Of a stretch of 64,000 nucleotides of DNA, positions 22,729 through 32,781 are shown piece after piece. This DNA is from Vandiemenella viatica (Eukaryota > Arthropoda > Insecta > Orthoptera > Morabidae), in NCBI GenBank assembly GCA_031002005.1, contig JARYHS010008074.1, positions 345,178,932 to 345,242,931 on the forward strand, read 5' to 3'. Position 1 is the stretch's first letter; each line of letters starts with the position of its first letter. A program made the translations under genes and the position numbers. The notes below the pieces were generated by a model. The model was not told the DNA's origin. It did no database searches and saw nothing but the letters and a program-made list of their open reading frames with translations.

Positions 22729-22986
22729 CAGGGCCGGCGCTAGGATTCACGGGCCCCGGGTAAGCGATCTTAGGCTCCCCCCCCCAAAAAAAATTTACTT
22801 TACACTTTTTTTTTTAATGTAAATTCAGAAAATTTTAATACAAAAATGTTCAAAATTATTGGCGCAGATTTTACAATTTGTGTTTGATTTATATTTATTT
22901 AGGCACCCAGGCCGGCGGGCCCCCCCTTAGGTGGCCCGGGCCCCGGGTACTTTTGCCCCGCTTAACCCCCCCTAACGCCGGCCCTG
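22729..22986. mobile_element. Short hAT MITE with perfect 8-bp target duplication (copy b)
   Basis: It begins CAGGGCCGGCGCTAGGATTC and ends CTAACGCCGGCCCTG. It is flanked exactly by GAGTGCAC at 22721-22728 and 22987-22994. The length is 258 bp, with an AT-rich middle between GC-rich arms. It lies 138 bp from copy a in inverted orientation. The sequence between the two is unusually GC-rich for the window (AGAGCGCGGGCAACGGGCGCG) and may belong to the host Harbinger remnant. Confidence 0.9.
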
Positions 22987-23348
22987 GAGTGCACACAGAT
23001 ATCGCGCGATCACGTCGAGGTGGCGAATGTCGAAATAAAGAAATTAATTAATTTGATGAGCGAAAAAATTTATTTCATTCAAGCCACCCCGACTAAAAAA
23101 AAAAAAAAAAAAAAAAGGAAAAGTGAAGCTTGGATTGAGATTGCGGCGAAAATGAAAGAAACCTGCAATTGCTAATTGAATTACTATTTATTTATTTAAA
23201 AGCATTTTATTTCGTTTATCATTATTTATTTGTTACATTTATTTTGATGCAACTTTTGACATATAACATATAATTCTGTTTATTTAAGTAAGCAGGAAAG
23301 TAGTAAGCACATGTATGTTTACGATACGTTTAAATATCAGTTAGAAAA

Positions 23349-23992
23349 TTAAAATAAACGATGAAATGATCGGTCACTTGAACTTGATCTCCGTTTTTTC
23401 GGCGTTGTATTTGAGAACGCCGTTCTGGACAGATTTGGACTATCTGACATTTCATCACTTGTGATATCTGCAGCATTATAACATTGAAGATAACTGGGCA
23501 AGCAACGTAATGCTTTTACAAAAAAAAAACGCCGCTTCTGCGCTAATATGCCAATATCATTTTCAGCGACACGTGGCGCTCTACTAAGCCGTTTATTAAA
23601 TATTTTGTTTCGTCGTCTATCGGGAAAGGGCGCAATAAATAAGTCTGCAGTGCGAAACATTTGTCGCCTACAAAAACTTAAGGGACAGGGTATTCATACT
23701 AGGCAATGGTTTCGAAGGTAGAATGGTTTCACAGTGAACGAATTCACAATAAATGGAGGAATTTTGAATGATGCTAGTGTCGCTGTGGCGGCCGTATGAA
23801 CTACAAGGAACTTTAAATCTGGATCAACAACTGCCAGTAGAATGGGAAAAAATGTAGCAGAAATAGCTTGAGCCAATGTTGTTAGGACATTTTATTTCCA
23901 CTTGTTTTCCGTTCACACTTCCAATGCAATTCGGAAAGTGCCAAGGTTCTTTGAACTCTCCTCAGAGTTTTTCACACATCAATCGGTCAGAA
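23349..23992 (-). pseudogene. PIF/Harbinger transposase (HARBI1-like), broken
   Basis: Minus-strand pieces in protein order: PWHFPNCIGSVNGKQVEIKC (HARBI1: WxFPHCxGALDGKHVxIKCP), then ATFFPILLAVVDPDLKFLVV (FSIVLLAVVDxxYxFxxVD), then LFIAPFPDRRRNKIFNKRLS and RAPRVAENDIGILA (the RPFP...FNYRLSRARRxxENAFGIL block). The catalytic Asp in GALDG is replaced by Asn in GSVNG, and there are at least two frameshifts. The N-terminal part is absent or unrecognised; the coding match stops at the hAT MITE inserted at 23993. 22987-23348 is AT-rich with an A run at 23096-23116. Confidence 0.8.
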
Positions 23993-24302
23993 CAGGCCTG
24001 CCGTAAGCGGACGTGCAAGGCGTGCACGGCACGCGAGCAGCACTTCCAGGGGGGCGGCAAATCGGGTAATCGACTGTCGCCGGAGGGACATTGGCAGAGC
24101 TAACTTTTTTTTTTCACAACTGTGGCGTTGGTTACACTCGGGGTGGCAATAATGGGGGAGGCAAAATAATGTTCGAAGGGGCGGCAAACTCACATTTTTT
24201 TGACCCGGTTCGGAAAATTCCTGGATCCACCATTCGCTGTAGTTAGACAGGGGTGGCATAATTGGTTGCACAAGGGCGTTCAAACTGCTAGCGGCGGGCC
24301 TG
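23993..24302. mobile_element. hAT MITE inserted in the Harbinger transposase
   Basis: It begins CAGGCCTGCCGTAAGCGG and its right end reverse-complements to CAGGCCCGCCGCTAGCAG. The flanking 8-mers are GGTCAGAA (23985-23992) and GGTCGGAA (24303-24310), matching at 7 of 8. The length is 310 bp and the interior has GGGGCGGCAAA-type words known from hAT MITEs. It is a different family from the pair at 22378-22986. 24311-24854 shows a palindrome (ATGTTCGA-CGCA-TCGAACAT, about 24487-24506), a C run of about 17 at 24531-24546 and AT-rich sequence. Confidence 0.8.
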
Positions 24303-24872
24303 GGTCGGAACAGGTAAATACGAAGGCTGTAAAAAGTCCCAGTTTCTTCCTTCATTTTGCTGGAGACAGTTGCATGATGGCCGCGAATGAAAAAGTGATA
24401 GTTTGGTGCGAGTCACTTCCGGCCAATCACCCAATCGTTTCGCGTGACGTTTGTTCTACACACTGATCCAGTGTACAGCCCGCGCTATGTTCGACGCATC
24501 GAACATGTCTCGCCCGCAAGGGCCCCTGGCGCCCCCCCCCCCCCCCGAAATAATGAATATATATATAAAAAAATAAGTACCATAATCTGAACTATTTTAA
24601 TGAATCATGCGCGAAATAAATAAAATGTATTATTACTTACATCTTTTTTTTATTCTAATGACTTCCATAGTTATATTTTTTAATGTATACTGTTAAGATA
24701 TGCATCTGACACGCGCAATAATTCGTTTAATCGCCCGCCGAACCGAATAGTGCACGTATAGTTCTTTCGTGCCCCGCTACGCGTCGTCTTTTCAGTTCCG
24801 AAAGATTACTCGCAAGCGAGTTGATGCGCCCTCTACTTATATGTTCGCGTTCTTGATGATATCGGCAGTACA

Positions 24873-26746
24873 ATCACCGCCTTTGGGCCGAAATGGCTAC
24901 ACTCACTCACTACTCACTCACTCGTACTCACTCGGACCTCTTCTATGAAAAGAAATGCCTCGTGAGTTTAAAAATATTCACCTAACCCTTGAAGCACGCT
25001 ACAAGGAGGGGCCGAAATGGATGGTCCTAAGTATGAAGGCAGAAGACTTCGTCGCAGATTTTACCGAGGAGGCCCGCCAACTGTGGAAGCGCCGACTGAC
25101 GTCAAACAACCCAGAAGAGTAGACTCTTTCTGTGCTTGAACACCTCGATTACGACAACAACTTCGTGTACGTGCTGCCAAACAGCTACAAGAACTTCATG
25201 AAGTGCCTCACAAGGAGGGAATGCAGCCATCTCGCCAAGCAGCACATCATCAAGGGCCACGCAAGATGGCCAGAAGAATGGCCCGAAGTGCTGGTGTTCC
25301 CGACACTATGGGCCAAAGACTTCAATTTGCAAGAATATATTGAAGTTCTTAAACGACGATTTCTCCTCATGCCCTTACCCGCGTGAAGATCTGCAAGAAG
25401 CTGATCCGGCAGTAGAAGAAGATGGTGCTGAAGAAGACAACGCAGGGGAAGAGGAGCAGCCAATGGACGGGGGACCGGAACAGGGCCCTGTCCTCCCAAT
25501 AACGGGGCTGCACGACGGTGGCTATGTGGAGCTAATCGCAGAGCTCCATGCCCTTACTTCAGATGTCATCCTAGCCATCCCCATCAAGGGTGGCCTGAAG
25601 TTCATCCCACAGCACCCGCAGCAGTTGAAACTACTCTGCAAGTTCCTCGAGGCTTATGGCATAGAGCACGCCCCTCAACTGCCCAGGAGACCCGCCAAAC
25701 TGGTGGTCCGTGGATTACCAGGTAACACCACGGAGGAAGAGGTAGCTGCGGGACTAAACAGCTGCGGGATCGCTACCCTTGCGGTCCACCAGATGCGGCG
25801 TCCGGGCACGGACGAGCGCATTCCGCTGTACACCATCCAACCAGTGGAAAACGTGCCGCGGGACCAACGACCTTCCAACCTTCTTGGACACAAGGTGCGG
25901 CTGGAATCGAATAAAAAGCCGCCTCTTTCAATGACTCAGTGTTTCCGGTGCAATAACTTCGAACATCTGGCCCGAAACTGCACCGGGGAACAGAGATGTC
26001 TAAGATGCGGCGAAAACCACAGGGTGGCGGACTGCCCGCAACCAAGGGAGGCAACAAAGTGCTGCAACTGCAGGGCCACTACCCATGCAGCGAACTGCAG
26101 TGGCTGCCCGGCCCGCCTTAACCTTTGCCAGACCAAGAAGAAACACACTTGCGAATTGCAGCAGCAATGCAAACTCGGCAGCACCGGAGTCCTCGGCTCC
26201 ATACGTAGTCCGCACTAAGGCGAGAAGGGAGCAGGGCACGCCCACAGCAGCGGCAATCGAGTACTGGACCGCCACAGCTGTGTCGTATGCCAGTCCATTG
26301 TCCTCCTTCAAGAAGAAACGACATCGAGGCCACATCAGCTGAAACTGCAAGACAGCATAAGAAGAAGAAGGACCTGCAGAAGACCGACAGTCCTCACTGG
26401 ATCCACTCCTGCACCTGCCGAGTTCCAGGACAGCGAGAAGACCGACTTGATACCCTCATCGATCTGCTCAAGAATCTCGTCAGCCACCTGGCAGCTAAGG
26501 AAGACGCGCAGAACACGATGCGGCAGCCCTAATGGGCGCCACAGCAAAATCAGAGGACCATTTCTGAGATGGCAGATGTGCCGGCATTCCATCCAGTGAT
26601 GAAATATCATTTGAAGACAACAACTACAGCCAACATAAAGACATACCAAATGTGAAGATATGACTCATCAAAACGACTTGGAGGCAATGTCTTAGGACAA
26701 AATACTCCGCAGTACACCAGCTCAAAGGAGCTGTGAATAGGCTGAA
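24873..26746 (+). mobile_element. LINE ORF1-only segment flanked by 18-bp direct repeats
   Basis: It begins with CpG-containing 5' sequence with CACTCACTCA words. An ORF1-type protein then starts near 24957 as MPREFKNIHLTLEARYKEG and ADFTEEARQLWKRRLTS, is broken by a stop near 25121, continues LSVLEHLDYDNNFVYVLPNS to 25386, and passes to another frame for 25340-26218. Low-complexity coding-like sequence follows to about 26530, with no reverse transcriptase. The direct repeats GATGATATCGGCAGTACA lie at 24855-24872 and 26747-26764. No poly-A tail was seen. Confidence 0.65.
25340..26218 (+). CDS. ORF1 (gag-like) of a jockey-type LINE with three CCHC knuckles
   Basis: A 292-codon open frame. The N-terminal third is acidic (EDGAEEDNAGEEEQPMDG). 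The middle has LVVRGLPGNTTEEEVAAGL through NVPRDQRPSNLLG, the PRE_C2HC-type region of insect LINE ORF1 proteins. At about residues 210-265 come three Cys knuckles: CFRCNNFEHLARNC, CLRCGENHRVADC and CCNCRATTHAANCSGC. Such proteins bind the element's RNA and form the RNP needed for retrotransposition. The start at 25340 is only where the frame opens; the true N-terminus lies upstream in other frames, from about 24957. GC content is clearly higher than its surroundings. Confidence 0.85.
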   Translation: MKFLNDDFSSCPYPREDLQEADPAVEEDGAEEDNAGEEEQPMDGGPEQGPVLPITGLHDGGYVELIAELHALTSDVILAIPIKGGLKFIPQHPQQLKLLCKFLEAYGIEHAPQLPRRPAKLVVRGLPGNTTEEEVAAGLNSCGIATLAVHQMRRPGTDERIPLYTIQPVENVPRDQRPSNLLGHKVRLESNKKPPLSMTQCFRCNNFEHLARNCTGEQRCLRCGENHRVADCPQPREATKCCNCRATTHAANCSGCPARLNLCQTKKKHTCELQQQCKLGSTGVLGSIRSPH

Positions 26747-26964
26747 GATGATATCGGCAGTACAGTACATGCATTTGCCTCGCGTAGTCTCGGAGAGTGG
26801 CTCCTATTACTTTCATGTTCACAATCATTTTTGGCGGTCTGTGTTTATAGAGTGTATTTTACTTTCTGATTATTTTAATAAACACTTTTCTCTTCAATAA
26901 ATACTTTTCCCAAATTTCCAACAAAATATATATTGAAGTTGACTGTAAGTGAACCACAGTCGTC

Positions 26965-28045
26965 ATGAAGAGGCAAGCTTCTATTCAAAACTTTTTCGAC
27001 AAAAAACCAAGTGTCAATAAGCCTGTTTGGTGATAGTCCTGAAGTCAGTAGTATTAAGAAAGAACAAAGTGCAGATACGTCTGATGGTGACAATGCTGAA
27101 TTCGGCTGCGTTGGTAGAATTGCTTCTTGTGATGTCGCTACTTCCAGCTCAATTAATGTATTTCCGATTATGGAGGATAGTAGGCCTAATCAAGTAATGA
27201 AAAATATTTATGATATTGGAAACTACTGTCAAAACAATTCCATTCAGTCTTTCACAAACGAAAAAAATATAATTTTTTGTTAGAAAATGTTGGAAACCTC
27301 AGCCTTGGTACAAATTTCCCACCATCACTAGTTCAAACCATACTCGATCTTTTCAAATAAAGTGGCTAAATGATTTTATGTGGTTAGCTTATTCAGAGGA
27401 AAAATTGGGATGTTTTTGCAAGTACTGCATGTTATTTTCCCATACTATAAATGTAGGGAAAGGTAGGGCATTGGTTACTGAAGCTTTTACCAATTTAAAA
27501 AAAGAAACCAGGGAAATGTTTAGCAAACATGAGAAGTTATCCTACCATAAGAAATCTGTTTTGATCGCTGAAAACACAAAACCGATAGTTAAGAACAAGG
27601 CAGAAAGTGTTATCAATCAAGTAAATGCCCAAAGAAGACTGGATATTGAGAATAATAGAAAAAGGCTTCTATGAAGAAGATTTGTCACATAAAGAGATTG
27701 TGCAAAGGGAGTTTATGTTATGGAAAGAGAAGTGGAGTCAGGAAAATCCTTCAAATCTTCCAAAAACGGCTATAAGCTCTCTAGAAACATGTGACAAGAC
27801 TTTCTTCCCCAACATTTATACCCTTCTGAAATTACTCGCAGTTCTTCCTCTTTCTGTCGCAATCATAGAGAGAACTTTCTCCAGCCTGAGAAGACTGAAG
27901 ACTTACCTAACGAAAAAACAGCACATCTGAAAGTAGGCTTAACGGACTTGCTTTACTTTCTATCTACAGAGACAATATAGTTAGTGACGATAAAGTTCTT
28001 GATAAGTTTGCAAGTGTACCAAGAAAGCTAGACTTTGTTTTGTAA
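26965..28045 (+). mobile_element. Third hAT transposase, internally deleted
   Basis: The plus strand starts MKRQASIQNFFDKKPSVNKP at 26965 and continues through ADTSDGDNAEFGCVGRI. After a break comes WLAYSEEKLGCFCKYCMLFS, the TTF-type zinc finger of ZMYM1-like hATs, then EAFTNLKKETREMFSKH and YHKKSVLIAENT. It then jumps to a C-terminal block FPNIYTLLKLLAVLPLSVAI, ERTFSSLRRLKTYLTKKQ and ARKLDFVL-like sequence, with the whole catalytic centre missing. Poly-A-like and AT-rich sequence follows to 28640. Confidence 0.85.
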
Positions 28046-28639
28046 TCATTGAATATATAAAAAGTGAAGTTCCTTTTTGTTAGTTTTGTTCTTCTTTTAT
28101 GGTATTCTTTTTGTCAGTTGGCTAAACGATTAATGAAACAAATTTCATTGCATTTTCATTGACATTACATTTATTAAACCTTCTTTTAAGGCCTCTCCAA
28201 AACGATACTCAAAAGAGTCATTTGAATGATAGTTGATAAAACACATATATGCATGTGGATATAAAAAGAAAAAAATAGGGGTCTTGGCAATTTATACATC
28301 CATTACAAAACAAAACATTATTTATATCTAGAAACCCTCCAAACACGATAATAAAAATCGCGTATTTGACTCTTTTAGTTTGGATAAGTGTTTACAGATG
28401 AGACATTATTAAAATCTTGACCAGTGTTTGAAATAACAGTGACTGAGATCTTTTCGTCATTTGGTTTGTTTAAAAATAGATATATTTTTTATTATTTAAT
28501 GTGAACAATAAAGAAACGTGATCTCGGTAAAGTAAAAGGGGCATGCAGCGCAAATTACCCTCTGAATATGAGCAGCAACACTGATATAAAGTATTATGGG
28601 GTGTCTACTTAAAATTACTTAACCTAACCTTACATTAAT

Positions 28640-28682
28640 CTTGCCCCCCCCCCCCCGGAAATATATTCTATATTCGCCACTG
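28640..28682 (+). mobile_element. hAT right terminus
   Basis: The plus-strand end reads a C run of about 16, then GGAAATATATTCTATATTCGCCACTG. Its reverse complement, CAGTGGCGAATATAGAATAT, is a typical hAT end. It probably terminates the internally deleted hAT at 26965-28045. The left partner was not found with confidence. The adjoining 8-mer CTCGCGCA resembles CTCGCGTA near 26780 at 7 of 8, but no clear terminus follows that site. Confidence 0.5.
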
Positions 28683-28952
28683 CTCGCGCAGCAACCGCAC
28701 ATAGTCGATACGCAACTTAAGCAGCACCTGTGCGTGGCACGTTGTGCCGCCTCGCCCTCGCTAACATCTGTTTCCCGCAGATAGGCAGTAGCAAGCAGGT
28801 TTAAATCACGTGAACTGAATTAATTTTTGAAAGTTGTTTAACATTGTTTACTCTTCGGTTCGGCAGAACTTTGATCGAGTGCATACCCGCATCCTGCTGG
28901 GGGAGGGGGGGGGGGACAGCTGCCCGTACCTGGCTACGCCCTTGCCCAACAG

Positions 28953-29639
28953 CAAGCTTTTCCCTGACAAAGTGAAGTATTGTAAGGCAATTGCCATAAG
29001 GATAGATAGGAAAAATACCACAACTGAAGGCAGGACAGCAGTGACAAACACAAAAAATGAACACATTTTACAATATTTCAATTTAAAACCTTTCTCATGT
29101 TCAGAGATGAGCCATATGACAAGGGAATCAGTTGTGCCATATGATGGAAGTAGCAGATGCTTACAGAGCCAAAACAAGTTGCAAAACTTTTTGAAACATT
29201 TACTATTCCTGTTAGTGTCCTGCATAAGTGCAAAAGATCCATACACATTCTCAGAAGCATTACAATTACTGCTAGGTAGTGCATCATTACTATGCTTAAG
29301 TAATGTACCAGAGACCCAATTCCAAGTGAAAGATAGTCCAGCATATTTTTAGAGAAGTTCATACTTCTATTGTTCTTGTGTCCAAGAAATTACTAAATTT
29401 CCTTAAATTCTGATTTTCATATTAAGAGATGCTCAGAAGTATCATTAAAACATTCTCACCTGCCTGTAAAAAAAAACATTTTAGAATAATCTACACATGG
29501 AAACATTTCCCTTAGAGGAGAAATCCAAGTGTTTAAAATCATACGACTGACAGTTTTTTAAAGAAATAATAAAAATAATAAAAAAAAAAAAAACTGAAGT
29601 TTTCTTTACTATAGACAGAACATTTTCATTCCCTTAACT
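28953..29639. other. Intron stretch without recognisable genes
   Basis: Sequence immediately right of the composite hAT. A 172-codon plus ORF runs through 28834-29352 but crosses the hAT terminus and matches no family I know, so it is not annotated as a gene. It ends in an A-rich stretch at 29560-29592. Confidence 0.5.
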
Positions 29640-30560
29640 TTTAGTCTCCAGTGTTTTTATCCAGTTTTGCAACTGCTTCTCTTTTCTTCTTGTTTCATAA
29701 ATTTATCTTTCTACCTTTTCCTGGCTTCTTTGAAATACTCTGTTATTCTTTGGTACAGATTTCTTACAACCAGAATTCCCCCATGGTGCTACATTTCCTC
29801 TCATCTTTACTATGTGTTCTGCCACACACTATCCTTGCTGCCGCTGTCAGTGTGCTTTTAAAACTCTCCCATTCTTCTCTCACTGTCTTCAGCTCTTCTC
29901 TTGGAACAGTTTTCCCAATCAGTACCTAGGATTCAGTCATGGGTCATTCCTCCATAAGCTTATGTACCTTGAGTCCTTTTTCCTGTATAATCTATGACTT
30001 TATCTCTCTTTCTGCTCCCTCAGTCTTGTCACTAATACCAATTGGTCATTGTTTGAGGCCTTGATATAACTTTGATACACATTACCATTTTCCTCATTTG
30101 GCTGCTGAATAGCACAACCATAGATGCAACTGCCCAATCCATAAAATACTAATTTTTGTTTTCTGTTTTGTTCTTCTTATACCAGTTGTACCAGCTATTC
30201 CTTTTACATGATTCCAGCAGCTTCTTTTCTTTCCTTGAATTAATTTCCATAAACCTCTGATTCCATTACTTCTTCAGACCCTTTTCTATTATTCCCCACA
30301 TGAATGTTGAGATACCTCACTATTTCTTGATTGCCTCCATTCAGTTGGTTTTGTATGTCTGCCTCAAACTGTTTCTTCTCACTCCCTGAATGTCCAAATT
30401 GTGGCACTTAAATATGCATAATGTATGTGATATTAGTTCTAACTTGAAGTTTGGCCAAAATTAACTGATGAGGGACCCCATTCACCTCTCCACGTAGCCC
30501 TTTCCTCATCACTAATCTCGCCTCATCCTTTCTTCATGCCTTATTATCTCAGATTGATAT
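29640..30560 (-). mobile_element. LINE APE-endonuclease remnant (RTE / craniofacial-development-protein-2-like)
   Basis: Minus-strand fragments include VPQFGHSGSEKKQFEADI followed by NIHVGNNRKGSEEVMESEV, equivalent to the family's GDLNxHVGxxREGFE block. Further on are REELKTVREEWESFKSTLTA and AARIVCGRTHSKDERK, the linker between endonuclease and RT in the same family (KVCGxxxxxKxxxxTWWN). The SDH catalytic block was not located. Decay is heavy. Related material lies at 37180-37625 and, in better shape, at 57653-60823. Confidence 0.6.
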
Positions 30561-30589
30561 GCAACCACATTAGAGGTATCTGTGAGGAA

Positions 30590-31811
30590 TGCAAAAGGTT
30601 TTCAAATTGACAACATTGCTTCCAACAATGATATTCATGTGAATATCACTTACTAGGCTATATGCAAGACATTTCAAATGAAATGGACATTGGGATGCTA
30701 AATTGATAATATTGGACTAGACCTTCAAAGGCTTTTGACAGAGTGAGTCATTAAATGGTGGTAAATAAGGTCAAAACCATTGGAGTGGATAAAAATGTGA
30801 TTTGCTGGGTAGAAGAGTTCTTAAAAGGTACAAAGCAAAAAGTCAGGGTAGGTAAGGCAGTAATAAAAGAAGTTGAAGTGAAAATGGGAGAGCCACAGTT
30901 GCTATTTGTTATTCTAATGAATGATTGTGTTGATGGTTTATTATCAGAAGTTAGGTTGTTTGCAGATTATAGTAATGCTATATAACAAGATCAAAACAGT
31001 AGAAGACTGTGAACAGCTGCTGGGTGGTTTTGACAGGAATATCTAGGTAAAAAAGGGATAAAGATAAATGCAAAGAGGAGTCAGCTTATTAGGTACACAG
31101 GTACAAAAACTAAAGATTGATAATGGTTATAATGTTGGGAAAGAATTGCTTGTTGAAGACTTGAAATGTAAATACCTTGATGTAACATTTGATAAGAAAC
31201 TCAACTTTGTCACATAATAGCAAAAGGTTTCATAATCCTTCATTTATTGGAGAAAGTAATGAGGGGATATACTAGAGAAGAAGGGAATTAGGTTACAAAA
31301 TGTTTGTCAGACCATTGCTTTGAATATGGTAGTGTAGTGTGGGACTCACATTTTGAATATCAAATACAGGAGTTGGAGAATGTGTAAAAAAGAACTACTA
31401 GATTTGTCACTGAAAATTACCAGAGATCGCAATCTGTAAGTGATATTATAAAGGAGCTGGAATTGGATGCATTGGAATTCAGAAGGATAGTGAAGATAGT
31501 CATGGGAATGTACAAGGCATATATTGGTTAAGAGGCATGGAAAGATATTAGTTGAAGAATTAGGAGAGATGCATGGAAGGGAAAAGGTGACAATGACCAC
31601 AAATTGGCACTTGATTTCAGGCATAATGGCATGGGAATGATTTTCTCTCATACGTAAGGGGCCAAGGGATTGAGATAATTTACCAAAAATTCTAAAAGAA
31701 CTTAAAGTTGAAATTAGTAGAGGGAAATGTAGGTGGGAAAAGGAAAAGAGAAAAATGTGTGTGTAGGGAAATTGTCACCAGAGCGGGCTCTCCATCACAA
31801 TTAAATTAAAT
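30590..31811 (+). mobile_element. LINE-A copy, RT palm to 3' end
   Basis: Plus-strand pieces: GYMQDISNEMDIG, a KAFDRVSH-like motif A end, MVVNKVKTIGVDKNVICW, VEEFLKGTKQKVRVGKAVI, LLFVILMNDCVDGLLSEVRL and FADYSNAI. The motif C double Asp has become DY. After that come QLIRYTGTKTK and decayed copies of the KYLGVTFD, HLLEKVMRGYTRE and TRFVTENYQ blocks. It ends with the family 3' sequence CTCTCCATCACAATTAAAT near 31811. Many stops and indels. Confidence 0.75.
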
Positions 31812-32479
31812 ATAAGGAATTAAGTATTAATCTGATACACTTAAATCCTTTATCCAGATCCTCCACATGTTCTCCTTACCTTCTTGACACATCTAGATCC
31901 TCCTTCCTTGAGGTCCTTGATCTCATTCAATTTTGATGTGAATGTCTTGATGGTCTAAGTACCAATCTGTTATTACTGCATTGGAAGGATGTAGTCTTCA
32001 GATAATAATTATTATGAACATTGAGATGATACAGCTATGGGTAGTAGTTGTACCTAATTGTTTTATGAAATTTTTTAATTTAAAGCATTTTGAGCAGCTA
32101 AAAACAAACTATAAAATTAGCACAGATACATATGTAATACTTTGTGGTGTAGTCACATGGGGAGGCTGAGTTAAACATTTTCTTGGATCATCTGAACAGC
32201 ATCTGAACAGCTATCTGAAGAGCATTTATCTGAAGATTCATTATGGAATTAGAAATAAATGGTCGATTGGATTTTTTGATGTGCTGGTTAAAATAAATAA
32301 GGGAATAAAATTAACATACACTGCTTTTACAAAAGCTACACATATGGATCATTTTATACATACTGCTTCCTGCTACATCATACTCAGAAAATGGATTTTA
32401 ATCAAGGTGTTATTTTGTTAACCTGAGAGGGTAGCAGTTAATAGCCATAAAGCTTAAGAGATCAGATGTCTCAGTTCTT
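31812..32479. other. AT-rich intron stretch, nothing recognised
   Basis: No open frame of interest beyond a 62-codon chance ORF at 31981-32169. A short repeated phrase CATCTGAACAGC/TATCTGAAGAGC occurs near 32190-32230. Confidence 0.5.
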
Positions 32480-32781
32480 TTGGATGAAAAGGACAAGTGA
32501 GGCCAAATTTATAGTGTTGTGCTAGACCTTTTTTAAGGCCTTTGGCATAGTGAGCCATAAAATGATAGTAAATAAGGTAAAAAAAATTCCAGTGAATGAG
32601 AAAGTGATTTGCTGGGTGCAAAAATTTTTAAAGGTAGAAAGCAAAAAATTAGGTTCAGAAAGGCAGTATCAAAAGAAATGGAAAGTGGGAATGAGAGTTC
32701 CACAGGGTAATGTATGGGACCATTGCTATTCATGATTCTAATGAATGATTGTGTTGATGGGATAAAAATGAATATGGTGAT
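32480..32781 (+). mobile_element. LINE-A fragment (RT palm)
   Basis: Plus-strand reading has AFGIVSHKMIVNKVKKIPV, NEKVICWVQKFLKVESKK and, shifted, VPQGNVWDHCYS / GPLLFMILMNDCVDGIK, matching the palm of the 30590 copy. It is cut on the right by the SINE at 32791. Confidence 0.7.

Larger units (their letters stand above)
16774..28944 (-). mobile_element. Composite hAT transposon, 12.2 kb with nested insertions
   Basis: The left terminus 16774-16789 reads CAAGGGCGTAGCCAGG and the right terminus 28929-28944 is its exact reverse complement. Immediately outside lie identical 8-bp direct repeats CCCAACAG at 16766-16773 and 28945-28952, the target duplication length of hAT elements. Both ends have G/C runs just inside. 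The matching transposase is most simply the minus-strand hAT seen in pieces at 16980-17280, 18870-19990 and 20786-21070. Everything else inside (MITEs, LINE-A, Harbinger, ORF1 LINE, other hAT) would be later insertions or captured material. The empty site would read CTCTAAC-CCCAACAG-CAAGCTT. Confidence 0.8.

Noticed and set aside
25185..26350. Five minus-strand ORFs of 70-116 codons
   Set aside because: Shadows of the GC-rich plus-strand ORF1 with Cys knuckles.
24855..26764. Direct repeats interpreted as long terminal repeats
   Set aside because: They are only 18 bp, with no TG...CA ends, primer binding site, protease or integrase; a LINE target duplication fits better.
26770..26800. Left terminus of the third hAT at GAGTGGCTCC with CTCGCGTA as target duplication
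   Set aside because: The 8-mer matches CTCGCGCA at 28683 in 7 of 8, but the terminus is not adjacent to it and differs from CAGTGGCGAATATAG; too weak to annotate.
28834..29352. 172-codon plus ORF
   Set aside because: It spans the exact hAT terminus and target duplication at 28929-28952, so it cannot be an old gene, and no domain is visible.
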